A DNA stretch of 64,000 nucleotides, from NCBI GenBank assembly GCA_034096865.1, contig JAWQFJ010001183.1:26001-90000 (forward strand), read 5' to 3'. A program made the position numbers and the translations under genes. Source of the DNA: Theodoxus fluviatilis (lineage: Eukaryota > Mollusca > Gastropoda > Cycloneritida > Neritidae). The notes under the pieces are model-generated. The model had not been told where the DNA came from, did not search any database, and worked only from the letters and a program-made list of their open reading frames with translations. Below are positions 10,109 through 45,200 of the stretch, piece by piece (within the stretch, counting starts at the first letter, position 1; every line of letters starts with the position of its first letter).

Positions 10109-12678
10109 CATGCCTCATTTTGTTTTACATGCCTCATGCCACACACCTTACTTGCCTGTGTACTTCTTTCTCTCCCAATGTAAAGGGAGTCTATTCTGAC
10201 CTAAAGTTTTCTTTTCATTCTAAACACAACTATTAGAAAGATTTCCCCCTTGTTTCTTCCAAATAGAATACTTCTCATGTGCATATTACTGTACCCAAAC
10301 ATTATGACAAATGTTTGTTTCAAGGATGAAAGAATAAAGGCATACAGGTAAATATTGGAAAAACTGAGAATGAAAACATTATTAAAAAATTTATTTGTGT
10401 GGCCTCAGACCAGCAAGGAAGTTGAGAAAACCCAATCTGACATGTATTTACACGATGAAGACACTGGAAATCTGGTCCTGCATGAGAAAATGCAGACCTA
10501 ACAACTAACAAGAAAATCTTATAGATGAATCACAAGTCTTGCATGTGATTATTGAATGGTTTCCCTTACAAATAAACTTCTCAACAACTCCCATGTACAG
10601 TTCATAAAAATCCAAACTCAACAATCTTATAAAGCTCAATGAAGTGTTTTACATGATTTATAAGCATAGACATAAAATATATATATATATTTTTTTTGTT
10701 TTTTTCTTTTAAGATATAGGTATTCAACGGAAACAGCTTGAGAAACTCAGAGTGAACTCTTCATGGTAAATCAAGTGTTCAGTTTCAGACCATTTCAAAA
10801 AAACAACATGTACAAAGCTAAAGGATGAAAAAAGAAATCAATAAACAATGAATATGTTTAACAACTAAAAAGAAAAGACTGATAAGGTTAAAAATTGGGT
10901 GAGCTATGAAAGAGCGGATGACATCTTGTAAACTAGACTTTAACAGCACCACTAGATCCAGGACTTGAGAATGAGACTGATGTCCTTCCCTGAAATACAC
11001 TGAATAAAAGAGAGGCTAAACAAACACAATGTAGTCTATTTTGAATACATCTTTTCTGCTCTGACATCATTACTTTGATCAGGAAAAGCAGCATACCCTT
11101 TGTCAAATTGGCCACATCTGTTCCTTTCTCTCCAACCAAGGCAGACAGTGGATCATGAATGTGTCAGCATTGCCTGAATGAAAATGCAGACTACATGATG
11201 AAACAAAACATAATAAAAGTAATAAATAAATATATTCGCAAGAGAGCCTCATGTACCTAACCACTTTCCAGTGAATGGTGTTGATTCAAAGAACAATACG
11301 CATTAGGGATATTTCCAAGACTTTGGGCCCATTCAAATAGTAAAAAAATTAAGTCTACTTAGAGAGCTTGAGCAAAGTGTAATTTGTACCCTTCTTGTTT
11401 GTTCATTCCATAACATGCCACTGTGGAGGCATTTCCCTTTGTTCACAAGTGTCAGTCACGATTTTTCAGATGATGAGCTGTTCTCACTTGGCATTGCCTA
11501 TCAGCTAAGATGGAAGAAAGAATAAATGAATACAATTTATTAATATAGACCTAAACATACGAAGCTGGGAATGTCATGGTTTGGATGCAGAAACATTGTA
11601 AAGAAAAGAAATGAATCATAAAGTCACTGAGCTATACAAATGTGTCTGTGAATTGACAGATAAAACTGGTGAAATATTTTGTGTTGTATATGTATTAACA
11701 AACTCAGTCGCTTCCGCTATGGTTCTTCCCCACCTCGCAGAGCACTATCACACAGTACTGAAAAAACCTCCAATATGAAATGTCATCCTTAAAATACAAG
11801 AAGCTTTAGCAGTGGAATAAATAATAGCAACAAAACAATGTGCATCCTCCATTATAATAATCATAAACATTTTCACAGAATCTATGTATCATCAAAAATT
11901 TGTTTAAAAAATAGGTCTACATATTCCTGAAGATGACCTGAAGATGATTTATTCTATATTATGCAGTAACTCATCTACATCAAGCACTAGACATGATTAC
12001 TTAGAGGGCAGCCATTGCAATGACAGGAAGGAAATACCCCCTTTCTCTGAGAAAAAAAGTGGGAAAAAGGACAGAAAAAATCCTAACCAGTCTTTATAGC
12101 TTGCCATGATGTATAATTTTATGAAAAAAGCAGGAATTGAAATAAAAAAGGCTGCATTGACCAGTGGTAAATCATGCAATTTACTGTCCACATTAGCATC
12201 AAAAGCTCTGGTACAAATAGGTAACAAATACTAGAAGTACAAATAATCTTCAACCATTCCTAAGGGGATTTTTTTTCTCTCTCTCAAAAAGTCATAGCTG
12301 CAAGCAACATTTACTCCATTTTTACACTATTTTTTCTGTCTTTTTTTTCTCCTCCTTAACACTTACTGGTACGCATGCATATACCGTAGTATGAGAGAGT
12401 TTGATAATGAGCACATCTGTTGGAGGGGAAAAACTATCCTCTATGCTTCACACATCACCAGGTAACATTACCACAGAAAGCTCACTATCAACACTGCCAA
12501 TGTTCATCTTCCCATTGAGAAAAAAACAATAAGCAACAGAGAAAACAGAACATTTCAAATATGACATTCACTCCATGACTTTTGCAAATGAGAGATTGAA
12601 AAAGCTGAGCAGAGCAGAGCAGAGCTGAGCTGCTGCCACCACCACTTCTGCTGCTGCTGCCCTGCAGTAGAGAGAGGC

Positions 12679-35595
<22,917 letters not shown>

Positions 35596-35618
35596 GGACT
35601 CTGGCTTTAGTCCTCACA

Positions 35619-36420
35619 CTGGAATTGGAAAGCAAGACAAAGACATTCAGACAACCACTGACAACAACCAGACTGAAAGCATCACAGAACAAACATGCAT
35701 ATATTCAGAGAGTTATCCATCTAAAACACAGGCAGCCAATGAATAAAAACAGCAAACATGTTATAACCTGATCTACAGCATGAGGATAAACAGAGGGCAG
35801 GCAATGTTTACTGACTCAGTGGAGATTGACAACTGCAGTTCACCTCCATTTTGTCAGATAGCTGCAGCCACACCCACTACAGCTGCACTGCTAGGAAGCT
35901 GTATCTGACAACAGTTGTAAGGAAACAACAAAGGGAGAAAAGAATTATCCATGTACACCTGCATTTATTGCTTCACTGATTCACAAACATTTGGAGGTGA
36001 ATCTACTTCTTTAAGGCAAGAGATGGGAGAGAGGCAACCATTGAGTTAAATACCCTACACTGCTGCTGTAAGTATTTGTATTTTTGTACTTTCATCAATA
36101 TTTAAAAAAGTGGAATGGTGATATGATGAAAATTTGTGCAAATGGCATTATATTGAGTACAATGTCAAGTTAATCTTTTATTTTTAAACACAACCAAAAG
36201 GTAGTGATAAGAGATTAATGATTAAACCTTGAAATTGCAGGAGAAATTATCATTCAATAAGTCAGCAACAAAGCAAGAGGAGGGCAGATACTAGAGATTA
36301 CTATTCCTTGACCATGATGATGAAAACATTGATGGGAAATGTAATATACTAATAATACTGGAGATTACAAAAGTGACCAATTTGACATTTTAAAGCAGGA
36401 CAGAGCAGGTATCTCTTGCC
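35619..36420. other. sequence upstream of CYRI coding exon 1
   Basis: A splice acceptor at 35619 shows that transcription of CYRI starts farther right. This stretch is therefore intron in the 5' UTR. It is AT-rich with no recognisable exon or repeat. Confidence 0.5.
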
Positions 36421-36439
36421 ATGAGCGTGTGCGCATGCT

Positions 36440-37135
<696 letters not shown>

Positions 37136-37261
37136 AGAGCATGAATTTAGTGAGGAACAGGAACACAGAGCAGGCATTCTACTGAAGACAGAAAGAAGAA
37201 GACTGTGGACCCCTATTTGGGAACTTAGCCAGTACCATTACTTTCTCACTTTCTGCCTTAG

Positions 37262-37435
37262 AAAATGTGAGCACTGCACTGTCAAGCACTACAGCCCTGA
37301 TGCATACCTCCCTAGCTACTCCACCAGGCCCCTAAAAGGCCTTTTCAACAAGGACAAGGATAAAGAAATCAAGGAAGATGAGGCCAACAGAGCAAGAGCA
37401 GGAACTAGCCTCAGACAGGAGCACATCATGTAATT
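37262..37435 (+). pseudogene. orphan exon-like sequence, unknown family
   Basis: A pyrimidine-rich acceptor (TTTCTCACTTTCTGCCTTAG) precedes a frame that reads KCEHCTVKHYSPDAYLPSYS, then TRPLKGLFNKDKDKEIKEDE, then NRARAGTSLRQEHIM and a stop. Composition is protein-like (charged helix at the end), but I recognise no family and see no upstream exon. It could be the terminal exon of a processed or broken gene on the plus strand, or chance. Confidence 0.25.
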
Positions 37436-37439
37436 GTGG

Positions 37440-38500
37440 GGAGTCAATGTTTGGTTTTCTGCCTGTACAGCAACCCTCAGCTTCTATCAGGATAAAGTCC
37501 ACACATCATTAGAACAGTGAGCAAGCTCTTTGGCACCGAAATCAATACTGTCAATCTCACAAGATGAATGTTATCCTCTGGCTCAGGCCAACTCTTCCTC
37601 AGGCTTCTAGTGTGTGGCTGGTAGTTGCCTTTGCACAAGGTCCTATACAAATACAGGCACTCAGGTCATCACATATTGATATTCACATGCAACTTCAACT
37701 CCAAGCCAGATACAATTACACTTTCAGGTTTGTTCTGTCATCTGAAAGTGCATGAAAATCAGTCTTGGGACTACACTTGCAAGGGCCATTCCAAGTCACA
37801 CTATCTCAAATCAATTTCCAACATACTACATGCAGCTCATCACTCAGTTTTGCCAGTTTCATTTTTTAGCAAACAACTGAAGATCTCCAAAAGACATTAT
37901 ACAAGCATGCATGAGGAGGTAAAATACTTTGTGAGGGAAGAAAACAAAATCATCACATTTCACTTAACAAAAAATATATATCTGTAAATCCCCCCCCTCC
38001 CCCCCCTCTCTCTCTCTCAGGTGCAGCGATTCTTATAAAATTTTGCGTGTGAAACTTTTCTCAAACCAAACTAGTTGCCACTGCTGATTGGTGGTGATGA
38101 TTTCTTCCTGTTAATGTAAGTTGTAACAGACTATTTTAAAAGAATCTTTTCCTAAAATTTGACAACCCTGGGCGCAAATTAGTTTTCGATGTGAACATAG
38201 CAGATGTCAAAGAGCCATATAACATATTGATATCACTCTCTTTGACAGCTCACAAAAATCAATGAAAAATGTCCTAAACTTCTGCCTGCCTCACTTCAAG
38301 TGAAACAGTATAAAACCTTGACCCAGCAGCAGTACAGTGAATATTTCATAAGTACTTCACAGCAGGATACAGCTGTGTGCTCTCATACTGTAGCTCAAGG
38401 ACAGTGTTCATGCAAGACTTAAGTGCACTTCTCCCCGAAAGAGCTCTCAGCAAATAAATGTAGTGGCAGATTCTCACCACTGGTACTCACTCCTACACAA
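37440..38500. other. no feature seen
   Basis: Mixed AT-rich sequence with a C-rich run and short (CT)n at 37988-38020. Open frames at 37564-37987 are short, and I see no domain in them. Confidence 0.4.
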
Positions 38501-38507
38501 TTCAGGC

Positions 38508-38508
<1 letters not shown>

Positions 38509-38542
<34 letters not shown>

Positions 38543-38605
38543 TACACACACACATACATACACACACACACACACACACACCACACACACACACACGCAC
38601 ACACG
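38509..38605. repeat. (CA)n microsatellite
   Basis: CA repeat with TA interruptions and a CCA slip. Confidence 0.92.
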
Positions 38606-38780
38606 GTCATGCATTCTCTCAAAAAGAAGTGGGTAGCCCTAAAGAACAAGTGGCCATACAGTTACAGTACACAGGCCATCTATTGCATCCAGTTCTAGCC
38701 CATCAGCAACTGGCTTGGTGTGGAGAGCTGCAAGTAGGATCTAGAGACAGGCTGGCTGCACACTAATAACAAGGCAGACT

Positions 38781-38783
<3 letters not shown>

Positions 38784-38812
<29 letters not shown>
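38784..38812. repeat. poly(G) run
   Basis: About 29 consecutive G. Read length and sequencing bias make its true length uncertain. Downstream 38813-39330 shows nothing recognisable. Confidence 0.9.
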
Positions 38813-38814
<2 letters not shown>

Positions 38815-39341
38815 AGAGAGATGGATGTGTCAGGATTGTTGTTTGGGGCATGCAAGGCTAAGCTTGGAATGCTCCCAGCTGGCAGAATGAGGCCACCTTC
38901 TCTGAGGATGTTCTTTCTATAGCTGCTGCTGCTGACTGTGGTAGGCAGAACTGAACTGTCTAAAGTCTGCAAGCACAGCTCCATTGAGATGGTGGGAATG
39001 AATTGTGGAATTGCCTTGATTGAACAGAAGCACACTGGCTCTGGTCTAAAGAGCAAGAGAAAAGAGGAATGAAAAGTATGGGGTCTGTATCAAGTCTTGA
39101 TAGTGCCCAGTGGGGCAAAGGAACAATGTATAAGGAGAATGGCATGGTTGGTTGAGTTTCCATGGAATAAAAATAGGAAGGAGGAAGGAACACTGCATTA
39201 GGAAGTGAGGTAACACAAAGGCCAGAGTCCACTGGACAGCAGGATTTAACATTGTGTGCAGACTACAATTTGGCTGGGGGAAAGAGCATAATCACTAAAT
39301 CAAGCAGACCTTGTAAAGCACACCTCTCACTCATTCACTCA

Positions 39342-39345
<4 letters not shown>

Positions 39346-39417
<72 letters not shown>

Positions 39418-39514
39418 TCCACATGTGCACATCCACATGCAAATACACATGAATATACATGCATATGCAAACAAATTATTTAAAGACAAGTACATGTTAC
39501 ACATATTTGATCAT

Positions 39515-39578
<64 letters not shown>
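39346..39578. repeat. two (CA)n microsatellites
   Basis: CA repeats at about 39343-39411 and 39517-39578, separated by a CA/CATG-rich degenerate stretch. Confidence 0.95.
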
Positions 39579-39581
<3 letters not shown>

Positions 39582-39835
39582 CTTACATCTATCAGAGCCA
39601 TAGAGAGGAACAGAGCAAGGAGGAATACAGTAGAACAGGTTGGAATGAACCAATCCAGATGACCAAACGCACATTCAAGAGACTGGGCCAAAACTGCAAC
39701 ACTTTAGCAGTGTGCATGTATAGCATGTATAATATAGTGAGTGTGTCAAGTGCAATGATGAACTCAGACTGTTACAAAAAGAATTAGCCAACTGAAATAT
39801 GAGCCCGATTATTTAATTTTAGGATTGTATCATTC

Positions 39836-40040
39836 AAGCCATTACTCTCATTGAAAATTTTATCTCTTCACCAGCTCTGAGCAGTATTTCCTCTGGGATA
39901 CCTATATATGTGTCTTTAGCCCATGTCACTGTGTGTGGAGTTGTCTCACATTTTGGTGCATATCTATTGAGGTTTGATTTTGGCAGAATGTCAGAGCAAT
40001 TGAGAGTAACTATCCAATCAGTGAGCTCAACCTTGCCTCC
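39836..40040 (-). pseudogene. protein-like fragment of unknown family
   Basis: Minus-strand frame starting right after a poly(A) run (plus poly(T) 40041-40060) reads GGKVELTDWIVTLNCSDILP, then NRYAPKCETTPHTVTWAKDT, then IPEEILLRAGEEIKFSMRVM and a stop. The composition looks like a real protein C-terminus, possibly from a mobile element, but I cannot name the family. An assembly gap lies 30 bp upstream, so it may be truncated by the assembly. Confidence 0.3.
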
Positions 40041-40090
40041 TTTTTTTTTTTTTTTTTTTTTAGAAGGGTTTTTATTTAGATAATGTGTCT

Positions 40091-40093
40091 NNN
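40091..40093. other. assembly gap or ambiguous bases (NNN)
   Basis: Three N directly after a T20 run and before CpG-rich sequence. It probably marks a contig join or polished ambiguity, so order and orientation across it are not guaranteed. Confidence 0.95.
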
Positions 40094-40465
40094 CCACTGG
40101 CAAGGGGGTTTTCTTCTAGTCGGTTCCGGGCTTCTCTCCGTTATCATTCTCCTTTTTCCTCCTCATTACATGGCCACCGCCAAGGGAAAAAACACCTATC
40201 CTAAGCAGGGCGCCAGCATCTTCGAGGATTCTGCTTTGCTAAAAATAAATGTAATGACGCCTCAAACATTCTGCAACACTTGCTTAAATGCACTCTCTGA
40301 CGTCACACTGTTCACTCTGTCCAATCCCCACAGCTCATCCCACTCCGCTCTGATTGATCAGTTCACTAGCTGAAAGTCATAGATTGGTTGACGTGAAAAC
40401 GCCAGTGGAGTCCACAACTCATAACACTTCCAAGTCATTCTCCTTACACAGGGGTCATTTCTCTG

Positions 40466-40870
40466 CTAACACCGGCTCAGGGCAAGGAAAAAATCACTAA
40501 GGCTACGGCTCAGCAGACACCTGGTAATAATAATAATAAACAGAAGATATGGAAAACGTTGTCTCGCCACAGCGTCACTACAGACAATCCAAATTGTAGA
40601 CGCATGATTAACGTAAGAGAAGATATGATCATGGAAGAAGATTTTGCAAGTTTGAATGTCAACAATATGTCTTAATTTGGAGAGAACTATCAATAAGAAA
40701 CAAACACACAACAAACACCAAAATCAAAGTCTTTCGGGCACACGCCCTTCTTCAGTGAACGTTACAAACAAACATAATATTAATTTATATTTTTTACAAA
40801 TATAGTCAATGTGTGATTGCCATCCTAAATGATCATCTATTATTACACCAAGAACTTTGTGCTCAACAAT
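40466..40870 (-). mobile_element. degraded LINE fragment, inverted relative to its neighbour
   Basis: Minus-strand frames give IVEHKVLGVIIDDHLGWQSH, then IDYICKKY (about 40869-40800), and LSKLRHIVDIQTCKIFFHDH, then NHASTIWIV (about 40690-40580). These match, in the same order, VPEHRVLGIIVDEQLTWEQH and LSKLRHFVTTNACIMFFHAH of the intact LINE at 41115-42664. Between the two matches is unrelated sequence (about 40700-40795) with a CTTTCGGGCACACGCCCTTC hairpin. The copy is therefore interrupted and dead. Confidence 0.75.
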
Positions 40871-41062
40871 ATTTTCGATTCGAAGCAGAAATGATGAAAA
40901 AAAGGCGTTGGACAAATGGAGCGGCGGCGTACATGTGTGTGTACGTGTGCGTGCGCACGTGGGGACATGCATGCACACGTTTGCGTAAATTTAAGCATGT
41001 GCATTTATTTACGTGAATGGGCAATGTGTGTGCACCCGCATGTAAATGAGTGAGTGTATGCA

Positions 41063-41066
<4 letters not shown>

Positions 41067-41114
<48 letters not shown>
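41067..41114. repeat. (CT)n microsatellite at LINE 5' junction
   Basis: About 24 CT units abutting the 5' end of the LINE coding sequence. A CT run also follows that element's 3' tail at 42934-42946. Confidence 0.95.
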
Positions 41115-41116
<2 letters not shown>

Positions 41117-42664
41117 GATGCTGCATTCCATATTCCTACTGTCACCTCACATGAGGTGATGCAATACATCTTTCAACTTTCAAGCAAACGATCCACGGAC
41201 CTTGATGGCATCAGTTCTCATTTACTAAAAATTTCGCTCCCCGCCATACTGCCTTCATTGACACACATTTATAACTTGTGTATAAGAAACAGTATCTTCC
41301 CGTCTCGTCTTCAGCAGGCCAAGGTCATTCCATTGCCTAAATCTAAGACTGCTTCAGTACCCGATGATTACCGTCCCATCTCAATTTTGCCTCTTATCTC
41401 CAAACCACTAGAAAGACACGTTCACAAACATCTTTTCTCGTATCTTGACCAATTTGACTTATTATATCAATTGCAATCCGGCTTTCGCTCCCATCACTCC
41501 TGCCAAACTGCTTTATCCTTCCTGGTGAATGACTGGCTATCAGCCATAAACAACCGTGAACTGTCTGGTACCATTTTCTTGGACTTGAAAAAGGCATTTG
41601 ACCTAGTTGACCACGAAATTCTCCTTGATAAACTCTCGATGTACTTGAAAAATCCAACATCAGTCTCCTTCTTCCGATCATACTTGACGCATAGAAGCCA
41701 ATGTGTCTATGTCAACGGGTCGTATTCCTCGAGACGATTGGTAAAGTCAGGGGTTCCACAAGGCTCAATTTTAGGTCCATTGCTCTTTAGCTTGTATATC
41801 AATGATCTACCATTGAGTATATCAAATGAAAGTATCAAATGCACTATGTTTGCAGATGACACCATTATCAGCGTAAGTGACAGAAGCATAAATTCCATCC
41901 AATGCACCCTGAACGTTACCCTTGATGATTTACAAAAATGGTGTTCATCAAATAGAATGGTCATAAACCCCTCAAAAACCAAGTGCATGATCCTAACTAC
42001 AAGACAAAAACGTCAACGACAATCCCTAACCATCAACCTTATGCTAGAAAATGAAATCATTGAGCAAGTTCCTGAACACAGAGTGCTAGGCATAATTGTT
42101 GATGAACAACTAACTTGGGAACAACATGTCAATTCCTTATGCAAAACTATTGCTAAGAACATTTTCCTTCTCTCCAAACTGAGGCATTTTGTCACCACCA
42201 ATGCATGCATAATGTTTTTTCACGCACACATAAATTCCCATATTAATTTTGCATCTGTAGTATGGGATGGCTCTATGGCAGTGCACTTGAACAAGATTAA
42301 ATCACTGTACAGACGAGCTGCCAAGGTTACCATTTCCGACTCAACATTGTCTACGGATGAAAAGATAAAAAATATTGGCTTACTACCCTTCCAAAAACAC
42401 CTCGTCCTCAATAAATGCATCCTTATGCACAAAATTGCTCATTCACAAGCACCAAAGTATCTTACTGATCTCTTCATTCGTCCCCAAACAAGCCATTCAC
42501 TATCTCGCAACACTTTCATTCTACCACAACCTAGAATAGACATTTTCAAAGGCAGTATTACATATTCAGGTGTTATGATATGGAATACACTTCCATTGCA
42601 CCTTAGGAACAATACTTCCTTGACGTCTTTTAAAGCATCCATACGTGATTATCTATTCAGATGA
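41115..42664 (+). CDS. non-LTR retrotransposon reverse transcriptase (5'-truncated, open)
   Basis: One open frame of about 515 codons after the CT tract, with no upstream endonuclease. RT motifs are intact. They are KVIPLPKSKT and DDYRPISILP, then IFLDLKKAFDLVDH (motif A, catalytic Asp), GFRSHHSCQTAL, SGVPQGSILGPLLFSLYIND (motif B) and MFADDTI (motif C, catalytic Asp pair). The thumb-like CMILTT and VLGIIVDEQLTW follow, and the C-terminal family signature GVMIWNTLPLHLRNNTSLTS, then FKASIRDYLF. It belongs to the Jockey/CR1-like assemblage; clade not resolved. Lack of stops over 1.5 kb suggests a young copy. Confidence 0.9.
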
Positions 42665-42933
42665 TCTCACTTCTGTCGCCTGTACATATGACACGTATTG
42701 CTTGATCTTAAAGACTCACTGAGCTGACAGCTGTCAAAGACATATACTAAAATCTTTGTCATTGTTGATCATATTCTTCATATATCTTACCAACTGTTGT
42801 ACATGGATTAGCTACTGTGTATTTTGTGTCTTAATTATCAATGTTTTCATTTCTTTATGAGCAAGGACAATTTGTAAGAAAGGCAGAAATGCCTAAAATT
42901 TCATCCTTGATAAATAAAGAATCAATCAATCAA
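41115..42933 (+). mobile_element. 5'-truncated LINE with ATCA-repeat tail
   Basis: Comprises the RT frame above, an about 250-bp 3' UTR, and a terminus GATAAATAAAGAATCAATCA with three ATCA units. A CT run follows. The 5' end also abuts a CT microsatellite, so the element appears inserted inside a (CT)n tract. Confidence 0.8.
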
Positions 42934-42956
42934 TCTCTCTCTCTCAGCCTCTCAGT

Positions 42957-44207
42957 AACAGCCAAGAAGAAAACTGTACAGCTGATTAAGGCAATGTGGC
43001 AACTCCGCACTGTGAATACAGCCGTCTTTTTCCGTATGTACGATGCCCAAATACAGCCTTCTGTACTGTATGGATCAGAATTGTGGGGATTGGAGGCAAG
43101 AGAAACCATAGAGAAAGCGCACATGTTTGCATGCAAGCGCTTTCTCAATGTATGTATAAAAACACCAAATGTGATGTGTAGTGGTGAGTTGGGTAGGTAT
43201 CCTATGTTCATCGCCACTACTGTTCGGGCAGTAAGGTACTGGTTACGGTTGAACAGGCTGTCGGTAAACAGACTGCCAAAGCAGGCCTAGTTAATGCTAC
43301 TGAGATAAAACGTGTGTGCATAGTGGAATTGGGCTAATTCAGTTGAAAGATGTTTGTCAAGACTGGGATTTGCCTATGTGTGGACAAAGTGAGCATACAC
43401 CTGAGAAGAGTTTTATACGATCACTGAGGCAGAGGCTCCGTGACTGCTCCCAACAGGAATGGCTCATGAAAATGAATGACAGTGACCGGTTTGCTTTCTA
43501 CAGGTCTTTTAAGCAAAAATTACGGTGCGAAAGTTATCTGAATGAAATAAATTTAAAAAATGTAGGGATGCATATGTACGTTTTCGTGTAGGAAATTTTG
43601 AACTGGGGACAAACTTACGTAATCCCGCACATGATGCAGATAGATTGTGTCCATTTTGTAGAGAGTATCAGGACGAAAATCATTTTTTAATTTACTGCCA
43701 TACATTATGACCATTTAAAAGAAAAACATATCTCAAAGCACCTGCAACGAGCAAGATATGCGGACATGGCACACCTGATAAACGGAGGTCAAATAAGGAA
43801 AACACGAGACGTTTCAATGTATATATTTTACGCTTTTAAATTTCGTTGTGAGAGGGCTATTAACCCTGACGGTAATTATGTGTAAAGTGTTACAAATGCA
43901 AGATAGAATGTACATTATTATCAAGCTGACAAGTCGGTACAACAAATGTTCTTGTTGTGCACCAAGTACACTGTCGATGATTGTAGGCCTACAATGTTGC
44001 AATGAGCATAGTAACTATGATTAATGTATTATATAAGATCATGCCTGCTATCATGTGTATCATTACAGGTTCATTTGATTCTATTGCATTTCAAAGTGTT
44101 ATTCCACAACTGTACTGATTTTACATGTGTACAAAAATGTTCTGGTTCTACGTATGTACATATATGTAAGGTTTATTGTCACGACGGGTCGTCGGCCGCA
44201 ATAAAGA
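42957..44207 (+). mobile_element. second LINE, C-terminal part, frameshifted
   Basis: Begins right after the CT run that follows the first LINE. Frames in series encode the end of a different LINE pol. KAMWQLRTVNTAVFFRMYDA, then QPSVLYGSELWGLEARETIE, then FACKRFLNVCIKTPNVMCSG lie at 42957-43290. FIRSLRQRLRDCSQQEWLMK, then FYRSFKQKLR lie at 43316-43560. The frame then shifts to a zinc-finger-like CPFCREYQDENHFLIYC at about 43649-43700. The 3' end is CGCAATAAAGAAATCAATCA continuing as ATCA repeats. Several frame breaks make it inactive. Confidence 0.8.
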
Positions 44208-44255
<48 letters not shown>

Positions 44256-44365
44256 TCTCTCTCTCTCTCTCTCTCTCTGCATCCGTCTGTCTCTGCCTCT
44301 CTCTCTGCCTCTGTCTGTCTGTGTCTTTATCTGTCTGTCTGTCTGTGTCTTTATCTGTCTGTCTT

Positions 44366-44442
<77 letters not shown>

Positions 44443-44510
44443 TTCTCTCTCTCTCTCGTGTGTGTGTGTGTGTGCGTGTGTGTGTGCGCGTGCGTGCGCG
44501 CGCATGCACA
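44208..44510. repeat. (ATCA)n-(CT)n-(GTCT)n-(GT)n compound tract
   Basis: About eleven ATCA units form the tail of the second LINE. CT follows (44254-44278), then GTCT with TTTATCT interruptions to about 44440, CT, then GT/GC to 44510. G-rich sequence (44551-44575) follows. Confidence 0.95.
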
Positions 44511-44800
44511 TGGCTTGGGAATGTGAGAGGAGGAGTGATGAAGAGGAATAGGAGGGGGGGGGAGGGGGGAGGGAGGTTAGCTGGGACGTTTTATATCTCC
44601 TGTCACATCCAAACCACAAGAAGTCTCTGCAGTTATCTTTTGCTGGCTCACGCAAACATGCACGCAGTTTTTGCAAAATTAACTTGTTTGGTAGTAAAGA
44701 TGACGGCAGGTCCCTTTTCTCCATTTAAGGATCAGGGACGCGTTGCCTACGCTAGGTACCTTCCTCGAGGGCAAGCCGAGAGCGAGGCAAGCATCGAAAG

Positions 44801-45200
44801 ATGTCTAAGAAACGGTCAATCATCAATTCACAAGGCGGAAGACCAAGAGAACACGGCTGCGTCCTGGCTAGAGAGTCGGCGAAGAAGTTGCCGATAAACG
44901 AAAGAACTGACGATACAGACATCACAGTAGTTTTTCACTTGATAGACCATACCATGGTGACATCTCGAGTGGCACGGGATCTTTTTGTTGCGCCTCGATA
45001 CACTTCGATCAATGGACCTCATGTACGAGTCAGCAGCGAATGTGTTACGCGAGTTATCTCCCCTGAAATCAGGACCATGATCGAAGATGGCGACAATGGA
45101 CCTCATGCACGAGTCAGCAGCGAATGTGTTACGCGAGTTATCTCCCCTGAAATCAGGACCATGATCGAAGATGGCGACAATGGAAACAAAGCGAGTGACT
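44801..45200 (+). CDS. possible first exon of an unknown gene, with in-frame duplication
   Basis: ATG in good context (GAAAG before ATG) opens MSKKRSIINSQGGRPREHGC, a basic N-terminus, and runs through DDTDITVVFHLIDHTMVTSR. It then has two nearly identical 28-residue units (PH-RVSSECVTRVISPEIRTM...). A consensus donor GTGAGT lies at 45201-45206, after which the frame runs into TG-rich sequence. The domain is not recognised. The duplicated unit contains the GAGTTATCTCCC dodecamer, so it may instead be non-coding mobile DNA that happens to be open. Confidence 0.3.
45011..45178. repeat. 84-bp tandem duplication
   Basis: Two units, 45011-45094 and 45095-45178, differ at one position that I can see (GTACGAG versus GCACGAG). 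The length is 28 codons exactly, so the surrounding frame is preserved. Confidence 0.95.

Larger units (their letters stand above)
5065..12678 (-). other. probable long 3' UTR of CYRI
   Basis: The sequence directly after the CYRI stop is AT-rich, carries no recognisable coding exon in either direction and, unlike the introns, contains no LINE, SINE or inverted-repeat element that I could find. It has only three short simple repeats: (GT)n 6453-6503, C19 9169-9187 and imperfect (GT)n 10038-10108. Low repeat invasion over 7.6 kb suggests transcribed, constrained sequence. This is an inference, and transcript data would decide it. Confidence 0.5.
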
